Positions 1 to 5,695 of a stretch of 5,695 nucleotides of DNA are shown here, piece by piece. The position numbers and the translations under genes were made by a program. The stretch spans positions 1-5,695 of the forward strand of contig JAFSQO010000179.1 in the NCBI GenBank assembly GCA_017446645.1, in the 5' to 3' direction. This stretch comes from Synergistaceae bacterium. GTDB taxonomy: Bacteria; Synergistota; Synergistia; Synergistales; Aminobacteriaceae. The notes under the pieces are model-generated. The model was not told where the DNA came from and did no database searches. It saw nothing but the letters and a program-made list of their open reading frames with translations. How positions within the stretch are numbered: position 1 is the first letter of the stretch; each line of letters opens with the position of its first letter.

Positions 1-350
1 AAATTCTCGAATTGACTCCAGCCGTAATCGAATTCATGATTGCCGGGAACTGCAACGTCATAGCCAAGATAATTCATTATCTCGATTATATAACGCCCCT
101 GAGAGATTGCCCCTATCGTAGCTCCCTGAACAGCATCGCCTGCATCAACGAGGGTCACATAAGGCGAGAGTGCCTGCATCTGCTTTCGATACTGAGCAAG
201 ACCAGCGTAGCCTACAAAGTCATCGACTCCGCAGTGAACGTCATTAGTGTAGACGATAATAATGTCCTTCTCAGGAAGATTTACAGCAAGTGAGCATGAT
301 GGTACAAGCAACGCTGCAATGACTAGAATTAACGCTAAAAATTTACGCAT
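1..350 (-). CDS. 5'-nucleotidase / UshA-like metallophosphoesterase, N-terminal part (cut by left window edge)
   Basis: The first 116 codons of an exported metal-dependent phosphohydrolase. Three calcineurin-like metallophosphoesterase motifs are visible in order: YTNDVH (residues 34-39, metal ligands D37 and H39), VDAGDAVQG (68-76, D72) and PGNHEFDYG (102-110, N104 and H105). This spacing is typical of the 5'-nucleotidase/UDP-sugar diphosphatase family, which removes phosphate from extracellular nucleotides. The N-terminus is a signal peptide: MRK, then a hydrophobic core (FLALILVIAALL), then VPSC. C19 could be a lipoprotein cysteine, although Pro at -2 is not ideal, and signal peptidase I cleavage after SLA (20-22) is also possible. 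The protein therefore acts outside the membrane. The start is supported by GGAGGT seven bases upstream of ATG. The C-terminal substrate-binding domain lies outside the window, so exact specificity (5'-nucleotidase, 2',3'-cyclic phosphodiesterase or UDP-sugar hydrolase) cannot be decided. Confidence 0.93.
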   Translation of the reverse strand, partial: MRKFLALILVIAALLVPSCSLAVNLPEKDIIIVYTNDVHCGVDDFVGYAGLAQYRKQMQALSPYVTLVDAGDAVQGATIGAISQGRYIIEIMNYLGYDVAVPGNHEFDYGWSQFEN

Positions 351-374
351 TATAAAACCTCCAAACTTAACAGT

Positions 375-403
375 GTTTAGTGAGTAAAATAGAATCACCA
401 AAC
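375..403 (-). other. Inverted repeat, hairpin at the predicted 5' end of the nucleotidase mRNA
   Basis: On the minus strand GTTTGGTGA and TCACTAAAC can pair over nine positions (one G-U) around an 11-base loop. No U-tract follows on that strand, so it is a poor intrinsic terminator for the upstream DUF1275 gene. It begins at the base where the promoter at 410-439 should start transcription, so it could form a 5'-terminal stem-loop or be an operator. The pairing is seen directly; the role is inferred. Confidence 0.45.
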
Positions 404-409
404 TTTATT

Positions 410-439
410 ATTATACTCTTAATGACCGTGAGGCTTCAA
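410..439 (-). promoter_or_regulatory. Probable sigma70-type promoter of the 5'-nucleotidase gene
   Basis: A perfect -10 TATAAT (415-410) lies 18 bases downstream of TTGAAG (439-434), which matches four of six bases of the -35 consensus TTGACA. Transcription should start around 404-403, giving a leader of about 54 nt before the nucleotidase ATG. The -35 element is inside the last codons of the DUF1275 gene, and the -10 begins a few bases after its stop. Confidence 0.6.
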
Positions 440-1162
440 ATCAAGCATTGCACTCTCGTAAATCAAGTCAGACCTCAACAATACAGCAAAGCAAATACTC
501 AACGGGATAACAGCGAGCCATATGCTTTTCTCCTGAAGATGGCCGCTTGCAAAGGTCATGATGGCTCCCCCTGCAAAGAAGGCAATTATGATTTTAGCGT
601 GCCTCCATGCTTTGACTCTTGCTTCATGTTCGAGTTCATGATGCCTGATTATACGCGCTATACTTATCCCGATCTGCCTGACATGATTCGTAACGAAAGT
701 CGTAGCCATAGGGACTCCTTCAGCCTGCCTGAAAGTGTTGAACTGCATGGAACACAAGAAGCTGATTATTACCTGCACAACTTCATCGGGCCATGACAGG
801 GGCATTAATCCCACCATTACAAGGCTAAATATCTCAATGCCTACTAAAAGGGTATCCCATCTGATAAAGTGAGCCTCTTTGACTTTCTCCGGCAAAATTT
901 CAGATACTATAGTGCCGAGTACATATGCTATAAACGGGATAAAGTAATACAAGCCTTCAGAGAACCTGCCCTCACCGAAAGCTAATGACATCATTACTAT
1001 ATTTCCTGTCTGGGCATTAGAGAACTTCCCGCCCCGCAGATTATACGTGTAAAGCCCCATCATGCCTGCTGCTATAGTTAATAGCTCAAAGATATAATAT
1101 CTCTCACAGGTCAAATAAAACTCCTTGTGAAGTTCGTTATGCAGCAAATTCTTATCCTTCAT
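419..1162 (-). CDS. YoaK/DUF1275-family membrane protein
   Basis: A polytopic inner-membrane protein of about 247 residues, near the usual family length. It resembles the YoaK/DUF1275 family (PF06912), whose biochemical function is not established. Family-like signatures (numbered from the ATG) are a hydrophobic first segment ending in GLYTYN (about 22-41), then KFSNAQTGN (46-54) leading into a second hydrophobic stretch, and the later segment FLCSMQFNTFRQ...TTFVTNHVRQ (135-163). Other probable membrane segments are near 71-90, 102-122, 189-208 and 213-231. A charged His/Glu-rich stretch (RHHELEHEARVKAWRH, 173-188) lies between the fourth and fifth segments and is probably cytoplasmic. The start is uncertain: ATG at 1162, GTG at 1168 and GTG at 1177 are in frame, overlapping the helicase gene by 11, 17 or 26 bases. 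The only ribosome-binding-like sequence (AAAGGG, 1184-1179) best fits GTG 1168; ATG is chosen by default. Translation probably depends on the upstream gene. Confidence 0.85.
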   Translation of the reverse strand: MKDKNLLHNELHKEFYLTCERYYIFELLTIAAGMMGLYTYNLRGGKFSNAQTGNIVMMSLAFGEGRFSEGLYYFIPFIAYVLGTIVSEILPEKVKEAHFIRWDTLLVGIEIFSLVMVGLMPLSWPDEVVQVIISFLCSMQFNTFRQAEGVPMATTFVTNHVRQIGISIARIIRHHELEHEARVKAWRHAKIIIAFFAGGAIMTFASGHLQEKSIWLAVIPLSICFAVLLRSDLIYESAMLDLKPHGH

Positions 1163-4100
1163 GTTCACGTTTAGCACACCCTTTCTTGAACGGACATATT
1201 TTGCAGTTATGGGTATTAGCCCCGTATTCAGTGCCTGCTCCTGATTCTGCGAAAGACAGGACTCGCTTCTTTATATCGTCAAAGCCGGAGCCTGAGATGG
1301 TCTTCTCGATGAATTCACACTCACGCAAGAATGCAATTACTGTATTAACACTTTCTGCACCCGTTAATTCATGAATTGCCAAGGCATAAAAGTCCAATTG
1401 TGAGTCATAAAGTCCCGCCGGAGTGTTCTTTATGGCCGTAATCTTGTAGTCAATGACTGTATTATCGCAAAGAGCATCGAATGCCCCTGCCATTGAAGTC
1501 TGAGCCTCAAGTCTGACTCTGAATCTCTCTTCGTGCTTAATTCCCTGAGCCTGAATTATTTTCCTGCCTTTATCGCTGTTTGCAAAGTTCATCAGCCATT
1601 CATGCAGTGCTTCTTTAGCTTTCTTGTCACGCCATACGCTTCTTAATGAACCGGGCAATAAGGCAAGGGTCTTTCTGTCAGTGAGCAAGTTCACCAGTTC
1701 TGACTCGTAATCGCCTGTTCTTGGCCAGCGTGCCAGAATCCAGTGAGCGAGGCTTCCCGTTCCTGCACCTCCTGTAAAATCATTATCGTCATTAAGAAAT
1801 ACCTCACGGTCCGGGTTTTCCCAAGTGAGATTAATCCCCTGACGATAGCGTCTTCTCCAGGCAAAGGGGCAGAACTCAAACAGGGCAAAGGAGCTTGCTG
1901 AAACCTGACGCAAAAGATTACGGGTCTTAACGAGGTTCACGGGCTGCAGGTCTTTATGAGAGCTGTCATCTTGCATTATGAACGAGTCAAAGTCATTTAT
2001 CTCAACGACATATTCAGGACACGCATTTTTGTCATGTTCAAGCAAAATCTTAGTCCATGTATTATTATCAGGTAAGTTGTCCTTCTCTTTCACTAATCCG
2101 CAATAAATCAAACTGTCCTGGGCACGTGTAGCAGCTACGTAAAACAGTCTTGTCTCTTCTTCTGAGTCACCCTGCTCTGATAATAAAGCGTCCCAGTCTG
2201 AACCCTGAATGATTGGCTCTGACTCTGAATCTAACTCGTCAGGAATATCTTTGAAGACAATGCCTAACTCTTTTGACGGCCTAATATTTCCGCGAGTATT
2301 ATTCTTCTTTGTCCTTGACTCAAAAATTACAGTTACGGGATATTCGAGACCCTTTGCTGAGTGTACGACTGATAATAACACTGCATTCTCGTCTTTGTCG
2401 TGCCATGAGGCTTCTTCGATTGAGTTAGCCTTTCTCCTGACAGCACGGCCTAACCAGTCAGCACAGGCAATTAAACCTGCTGTACCGGATTGCTGGAAAT
2501 TCTCGGAGATATTTATTGCAAGGCGTAAGTTACGCAAGACCCTCAACCTGTCGGACTCTTTATAAGACTCCAGCCAACGCCTGTCCCTGTCGAAATACTC
2601 AAGCAGGGCTGCGGGACCTTCATGTTCGCCGATTAATGCAAGATATTCGAGTCGTGAATAAGCTTCCGGCAAAGATTGCTTTATCGCCTCAATCGCAGAG
2701 AGTGACTTGTTGAGCGACTCAAGACAGTTTATAGCCTCACTAAGTTTTACACCAGAGAAAGGGGACATCAGCCAGCCCATTACACTGAAGGAGTCATTGA
2801 AGCCGGCGGCAGCTCTGAGGGTGCAAATCACGTCATTGACCTCGCCTCGTGAAAAATAATCCGTGCTTTTGTCCTGAACTGAAGGGATATTGAATTTACT
2901 GAGGGCTTCTTCGAGTGTCTCGTAAATGCCTCGTGAACGTGATAGTATAGCAAAGTCCGAGAATTTCACGGGTCTTATTAACCTTTGCGATTTGTCCCAG
3001 ACAGTTCGCCCTTCTTTGACCCATTGAGCGATATTCCTGGCTAAATTTTCCGCTAAGATTTTTCGTGCCTGCTTGGTGTCCTTGCCTCGTCTTACAAGAA
3101 AGATTTTAGTGTCAGGCATCGTCCCGGAGTCCCTCATTTCGTCAGCAATTGCAGAGGGCTTCAGGCTCTCGTATCTTAAGCCAGCCATTGAGTCAGAGCT
3201 TCCGAGTCCGTCTTTCCATATTGAGGCAAATAACCCATTGATATAACTGAGAAGTGATGCCCTTGTCCTGAAACTTGCGTCGAGTTCAACACGTGTGCCT
3301 GAATCCTGAGCGCGTTGAATTGTCCGGGCAAATAGAGCCGGTTCTGCATTCCTGAACTTGTAAATTGACTGCTTAGGGTCTCCTACTGCAAACAGACTGG
3401 TCTGCTCACCTACCAGTGACTCAATCATCTTGAACTGCAGGGGGTCAGTGTCCTGAAACTCGTCAACGAGAATATGAGAGAACTTGCGTTTGACTCCTCC
3501 TTCAACGATCGTGCGTTTTGCGTGTAAAATCATGTCAGAAAATGACAGCAGGCCCCTTTTTCGCTTCATTGTGTCCCAGATTGCCCAAGATACAGCGCAG
3601 AACTTGAGCAAGATACTTCTCATTTCCCTTTCTGAATCAGAAAAATTTGCGTTACTGTCAAAGACTTTAGCCAAGTTTATGAATATCTCACGGCGTGTCT
3701 TTTTCCATTCGCTGAGTGTCCCCCCCAGTGAGTTTTTCAGTGCAGTGAAGGCAGCTCCCCGACCGTTTGAGAGTCCATCGCCATCCATTATGTAGAGATA
3801 AAAATATTTTAATGCGTTATCATCGTTAATGTCATGAGAGTGCAGCCAATTCAGTATGCCGACCAGATTCATTTGCTTTGCAGTCAGGGCCTTTTTTGAG
3901 TCTGAGGCAGGAATGATTACACGGCTCCAGATTTTCCAGACTTCCTGAAGTTCAGAACGAATTATATTTTTCACTTGAGGCCATGCTTTATTGATTAATT
4001 CATCGTTTTCTGACCATTCGAGCATATTCTCCCAAGAGTAACCCGAAGATGCATGAATTTCTGCGCTAAATCTCGCTAAGTTGCTTAGTGCCTCTGCCTT

Positions 4101-4667
4101 CCATTTGTTTACTGCCCTGCCTAGATTTATATCTTTATCGAGTGAACCTGCCAAGTCTTGAATGCTTTTCTCGCAATATGCCTTGGCAAGTCTCTTCATC
4201 TCTGCGAATTCTACTGCGCTCTTGAGGCTGTCCCAGAAATCCTGCTCCTGCTGTGCTGAAATTACAGAAGCCCGCGGGTCAATATCGAGTGAAAGCCCTG
4301 ACTCCCTGAGTAATCTTGCAGCGAAAGAATGAATCGTAGAGATCCATGAGTCAGCAAATCCGTCTGTCAGTTCCCTGAGCCTTTCTTTGTCCTTAAAGCC
4401 CTTAGTTGAATCCCTGAGTCTGCCCTCGATCCTCTGCTTCATTTCAGCTGCTGCAGCCTCTGTATAAGTGAGGGTGAGAATGTCACGGGGCAATAAATCA
4501 TCATAATCAACCAGGAGTCTGGCGTAACGGTTCGACAGCACCCAAGTCTTTCCTGTTCCTGCACCTGCTCCGACTGTTATGATTTTGTCGTCAGTCATTA
4601 TGGCTTTTCGTTGGCCTTCAGGGGTTTCAGGTGAGAGTAAAAATTTTTCTTTTTCGGACAAGTTCAT
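1152..4667 (-). CDS. AddA/RecB-like UvrD-family helicase with C-terminal Fe-S PD-(D/E)XK nuclease
   Basis: A 1171-residue superfamily 1A helicase-nuclease of AddA-like size that should act on double-strand DNA ends, unwinding and resecting for recombinational repair. All helicase motifs look intact: Q-motif region with Q19; Walker A GAGAGTGKT (33-41); Ia (64-80); Ic STIHSFAARLLR (110-121); II ILVDEFQDTD (399-408, D402 E403); III VGDPKQSIYKFRNA (428-441); IV ELDASFRTR (461-469); V VVHSAKGLEYP (767-777); VI ETRLFYVAATRA (838-849). The nuclease domain follows: H975, D1064 in GAFDALCDN, D1073-Y-K1075, and Q1090/Y1094. It is framed by C933 (FEFCPF) and CX2CX5C (C1155, C1158, C1164), the four-cysteine Fe-S arrangement of AddB, Cas4 and Dna2 nucleases. 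AGGAGG five bases upstream supports ATG 4667. The gene has its own likely promoter and overlaps DUF1275 downstream. No AddB/RexB partner is in the window. A stand-alone helicase-nuclease is an alternative to AddA, so no symbol is given. Confidence 0.93.
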   Translation of the reverse strand: MNLSEKEKFLLSPETPEGQRKAIMTDDKIITVGAGAGTGKTWVLSNRYARLLVDYDDLLPRDILTLTYTEAAAAEMKQRIEGRLRDSTKGFKDKERLRELTDGFADSWISTIHSFAARLLRESGLSLDIDPRASVISAQQEQDFWDSLKSAVEFAEMKRLAKAYCEKSIQDLAGSLDKDINLGRAVNKWKAEALSNLARFSAEIHASSGYSWENMLEWSENDELINKAWPQVKNIIRSELQEVWKIWSRVIIPASDSKKALTAKQMNLVGILNWLHSHDINDDNALKYFYLYIMDGDGLSNGRGAAFTALKNSLGGTLSEWKKTRREIFINLAKVFDSNANFSDSEREMRSILLKFCAVSWAIWDTMKRKRGLLSFSDMILHAKRTIVEGGVKRKFSHILVDEFQDTDPLQFKMIESLVGEQTSLFAVGDPKQSIYKFRNAEPALFARTIQRAQDSGTRVELDASFRTRASLLSYINGLFASIWKDGLGSSDSMAGLRYESLKPSAIADEMRDSGTMPDTKIFLVRRGKDTKQARKILAENLARNIAQWVKEGRTVWDKSQRLIRPVKFSDFAILSRSRGIYETLEEALSKFNIPSVQDKSTDYFSRGEVNDVICTLRAAAGFNDSFSVMGWLMSPFSGVKLSEAINCLESLNKSLSAIEAIKQSLPEAYSRLEYLALIGEHEGPAALLEYFDRDRRWLESYKESDRLRVLRNLRLAINISENFQQSGTAGLIACADWLGRAVRRKANSIEEASWHDKDENAVLLSVVHSAKGLEYPVTVIFESRTKKNNTRGNIRPSKELGIVFKDIPDELDSESEPIIQGSDWDALLSEQGDSEEETRLFYVAATRAQDSLIYCGLVKEKDNLPDNNTWTKILLEHDKNACPEYVVEINDFDSFIMQDDSSHKDLQPVNLVKTRNLLRQVSASSFALFEFCPFAWRRRYRQGINLTWENPDREVFLNDDNDFTGGAGTGSLAHWILARWPRTGDYESELVNLLTDRKTLALLPGSLRSVWRDKKAKEALHEWLMNFANSDKGRKIIQAQGIKHEERFRVRLEAQTSMAGAFDALCDNTVIDYKITAIKNTPAGLYDSQLDFYALAIHELTGAESVNTVIAFLRECEFIEKTISGSGFDDIKKRVLSFAESGAGTEYGANTHNCKICPFKKGCAKREHEG
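1179..1184 (-). promoter_or_regulatory. Weak ribosome binding site for DUF1275, inside the helicase coding sequence
   Basis: AAAGGG is the only Shine-Dalgarno-like sequence near the DUF1275 start. It lies 1, 10 and 16 bases upstream of the candidate starts GTG 1177, GTG 1168 and ATG 1162. It is also codons K1162-G1163 of the helicase, just before its last Fe-S cysteine codon (C1164). Its weakness suggests re-initiation by ribosomes finishing the helicase at 1152. Confidence 0.4.
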
Positions 4668-4688
4668 TCATTCCTCCTTTATAGTGGT

Positions 4689-4716
4689 ATTATAAACGCA
4701 TAAAAAAAGCTGACAG
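4689..4716 (-). promoter_or_regulatory. Probable promoter of the helicase-DUF1275 operon
   Basis: A perfect -10 TATAAT (4694-4689) lies 16 bases downstream of CTGTCA (4716-4711), a four-of-six match to TTGACA. Transcription should start near A4682, leaving a leader of only about 15 nt made up mostly of AAAGGAGG and a short spacer. The -35 coincides with the 3' arm of the ferredoxin terminator. The -10 is convincing; the -35 is moderate. Confidence 0.55.
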
Positions 4717-4735
4717 GGCGTGAATTCCTGCCAGC
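4702..4735 (-). terminator. Intrinsic terminator of the ferredoxin gene
   Basis: On the minus strand GCTGGCAGG (4735-4727) pairs with CCTGTCAGC (4717-4709) over nine positions, with one G-U and a nine-base loop, followed at once by seven T (4708-4702). It starts 32 bases after the ferredoxin stop codon. It separates the ferredoxin transcript from the helicase operon. Confidence 0.9.
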
Positions 4736-4767
4736 GTAATTTCTATCTGTTGAATCTTCTCTAAATC

Positions 4768-4941
4768 TTACTGAGAGATTGCACCTACGGGACATGTTGA
4801 TACGCAGCTTCCGCACTCTACGCAAGTACCCGCGTCAACTTTTGCTTTTCCGCCGTCAACGGAGATTGCTGAAACCGGGCACGCTGATACACATGACTCG
4901 CAACCTACGCATGAATCCTGATTAACTACTGCTTTTGCCAT
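4768..4941 (-). CDS. Clostridial-type 2[4Fe-4S] ferredoxin
   Basis: A complete 57-residue electron carrier. Two cluster-binding motifs CX2CX2CX3CP are present: C11, C14, C17, C21 and C40, C43, C46, C50. In this fold the fourth cysteine of each motif goes to the other cluster. The two halves (residues 11-27 and 40-56) match at 13 of 17 positions, the classic internal duplication of the family. The length (usually 55-60 residues) and the absence of extra domains point to a soluble cytoplasmic low-potential ferredoxin that exchanges electrons with enzymes such as pyruvate:ferredoxin oxidoreductase or hydrogenase; the partner cannot be told from this sequence. The start is fixed by AGGAGGT seven bases upstream of ATG, with no other in-frame candidate nearby. 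It appears to be a single-gene unit, with an extended -10 promoter at the end of hisD and a strong terminator downstream. Confidence 0.97.
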   Translation of the reverse strand: MAKAVVNQDSCVGCESCVSACPVSAISVDGGKAKVDAGTCVECGSCVSTCPVGAISQ

Positions 4942-4981
4942 AATGATTACCTCCTGTATATTCTTGTTGTTGAATCGTTCT

Positions 4982-5006
4982 ATGTCTTGAGACCCCTCAA
5001 TGTCTC
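4982..5006 (-). repeat. Small dyad and direct repeats in the ferredoxin leader
   Basis: On the + strand TTGAG (4987-4991) and CTCAA (4996-5000) form a five-base dyad around four bases. GAGAC (4989-4993) and GTCTC (5002-5006) form an alternative, overlapping one. ATGTCT occurs twice, 18 bases apart (4982 and 5000). The stretch lies in the predicted 5' leader of the ferredoxin mRNA. It may be an operator or simply chance; the stems are short and there is no U-tract. Confidence 0.3.
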
Positions 5007-5019
5007 TTAACGTTTAAAA

Positions 5020-5028
5020 ATTATATCA
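5020..5028 (-). promoter_or_regulatory. Extended -10 promoter of the ferredoxin gene, overlapping the hisD stop codon
   Basis: TGATATAAT matches the extended -10 consensus TGnTATAAT exactly (TATAAT at 5025-5020). The TG belongs to the TGA stop codon of hisD (5028-5026). No good -35 is seen 16-18 bases upstream, which is acceptable for extended -10 promoters. Transcription should begin around 5015-5013 (A residues), giving a leader of roughly 72 nt. Confidence 0.6.
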
Positions 5029-5695
5029 CATTCTGCGAATTGCTACACTGTTTGCGTGACCAGTGAGGCCCTCGGAATTTGCGAACTTCTCAATGTCATC
5101 ACTGGCCTTACTGAGAGCCTGCCGGGTGTAATAGATATACTGGGATTTCTTTACAAAGTCATCGACCGATAAAGGACTCGAAAACCTTGCTGTCCCCATA
5201 GTAGGCAAAGTGTGATTTGGCCCTGCGTAGTAGTCGCCTAATGCTTCTGGGGAATTTCTGCCTAGAAATACGCTTCCTGCATTGCGAATCCTTGTGAGCC
5301 ACTCAAATGGATTCTGCGTGCATATTTCCAGATGTTCAGGGGCGATTTCATTTGCGAGGTCTATTGCCTGAGTCAAGTCATCGACCAAGATTATTGCTCC
5401 GTTATCGTTTATGGAGGCATTTGCAATCTCGTATCTTGCCAATTTCGGTAATTGAGCCTCAATTTCATCGCTGACTTTTTGTGCGAATGCTTCAGAGTCA
5501 GTGATCAACATTGCGCTTGCGAGTTTGTCATGTTCTGACTGAGCTAACATGTCCGCTGCCAGATGAGCCGGATTGTTGTCGGAGTCTGCAATTATGAGGA
5601 TTTCGCTTGGCCCTGCAATCATGTCAATAGCAACCTGACCGAAGACCTGACGTTTTGCTTCAGCTACGAAGACGTTGCCCGGACCTACTATCTTG
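5026..5695 (-). CDS. hisD: Histidinol dehydrogenase, C-terminal half (cut by right window edge)
   Basis: The last 222 codons of HisD, the zinc enzyme that oxidises L-histidinol to L-histidine in two NAD-dependent steps, the end of histidine biosynthesis in the cytoplasm. The frame is open to the window edge, so the true start lies outside; the E. coli enzyme has 434 residues, so about half is present. Diagnostic segments in order are KIVGPGN at the very edge; IDMIAGPSEILIIAD; MLAQSEHD, with the Gln and His that bind zinc in known HisD structures; IAPEHLEI, with the catalytic Glu-His pair; LGDYYAGPNHTLPT, whose Asp is a zinc ligand; FSSPLSVDDFVKK; and the terminal EGLTGHANSVAIRR with the last zinc-ligand His. 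All key residues of this half are intact. The TGA stop is shared with the ferredoxin promoter. No intrinsic terminator follows, so hisD transcripts may read into the ferredoxin gene. Other his genes, if linked, would lie upstream beyond the edge. Confidence 0.97.
   Translation of the reverse strand, partial: KIVGPGNVFVAEAKRQVFGQVAIDMIAGPSEILIIADSDNNPAHLAADMLAQSEHDKLASAMLITDSEAFAQKVSDEIEAQLPKLARYEIANASINDNGAIILVDDLTQAIDLANEIAPEHLEICTQNPFEWLTRIRNAGSVFLGRNSPEALGDYYAGPNHTLPTMGTARFSSPLSVDDFVKKSQYIYYTRQALSKASDDIEKFANSEGLTGHANSVAIRRM

Noticed and set aside
12..293. A 93-codon open frame on the + strand
   Set aside because: It is antisense to the 5'-nucleotidase gene, which has clear family motifs, a signal peptide and a ribosome binding site.
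380..796. A 138-codon open frame on the + strand
   Set aside because: It lies entirely opposite the DUF1275 gene and its 3' flank, has no ribosome binding site or recognisable domain, and reads as an antisense shadow.
1186..3795. Several + strand frames (1186-1374, 2209-2565, 2516-2713, 3484-3795) and a minus-strand frame at 1691-1888
   Set aside because: All lie inside the helicase gene, whose motifs run continuously across the region; none shows a start signal or a recognisable protein.
4627..4671. Out-of-frame ATG at 4671 opening a 14-codon frame over the helicase start
   Set aside because: It is only one base from the AGGAGG, too close for efficient initiation; ATG 4667, five bases away, is in frame with the helicase.
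99..4787. A 17-base near-repeat (one mismatch) at 99-115 and 4771-4787
   Set aside because: Both copies encode Ala-Ile-Ser-Gln within unrelated proteins (nucleotidase and ferredoxin); shared codons explain the similarity.
1..5695. tRNA, rRNA, CRISPR array, insertion sequence or prophage signals
   Set aside because: No cloverleaf, regularly spaced repeats, transposase or integrase motifs, or terminal inverted repeats were seen on reading the sequence.

Overview
The window is a compact stretch of bacterial chromosome of moderate GC (mid-40s % by eye). All five genes are on the minus strand, so transcription runs from the right edge to the left. In that order they are: the C-terminal half of histidinol dehydrogenase (hisD, cut by the right edge); a 57-residue clostridial-type 2[4Fe-4S] ferredoxin; a 1171-residue UvrD/AddA-type helicase with a C-terminal Fe-S-type PD-(D/E)XK nuclease; a YoaK/DUF1275-family membrane protein; and the N-terminal part of a secreted 5'-nucleotidase/metallophosphoesterase (cut by the left edge). 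The small bacterial ferredoxin and the Fe-S nuclease suggest a strict anaerobe. Bacillota (Clostridia) or Synergistota are my best guesses, from gene content and general resemblance only.

Transcription units: hisD ends at a stop codon that forms part of an extended -10 element (TGATATAAT), which probably drives the ferredoxin. The ferredoxin is followed by a strong intrinsic terminator (9-bp stem, seven U). The 3' arm of that terminator overlaps a probable promoter for the helicase, whose mRNA would have a leader of only about 15 nt. The helicase and the DUF1275 gene overlap and are probably translationally coupled. No convincing terminator follows DUF1275. A promoter lying across its 3' end probably starts the nucleotidase mRNA, which would begin with a hairpin.

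Functionally the genes are a mixture: histidine biosynthesis, electron transfer, double-strand break repair or DNA degradation, an uncharacterised membrane protein, and a cell-surface phosphohydrolase. I see no mobile element, tRNA, rRNA, CRISPR array or defence island, and no gap over 300 bases without a gene. There is no clear new multi-gene system here. The points most worth a second look are the Fe-S nuclease on the helicase-bearing subunit with no AddB partner in view, its overlap with a DUF1275 gene, and a strand-asymmetric excess of the pentamer CCTGA.
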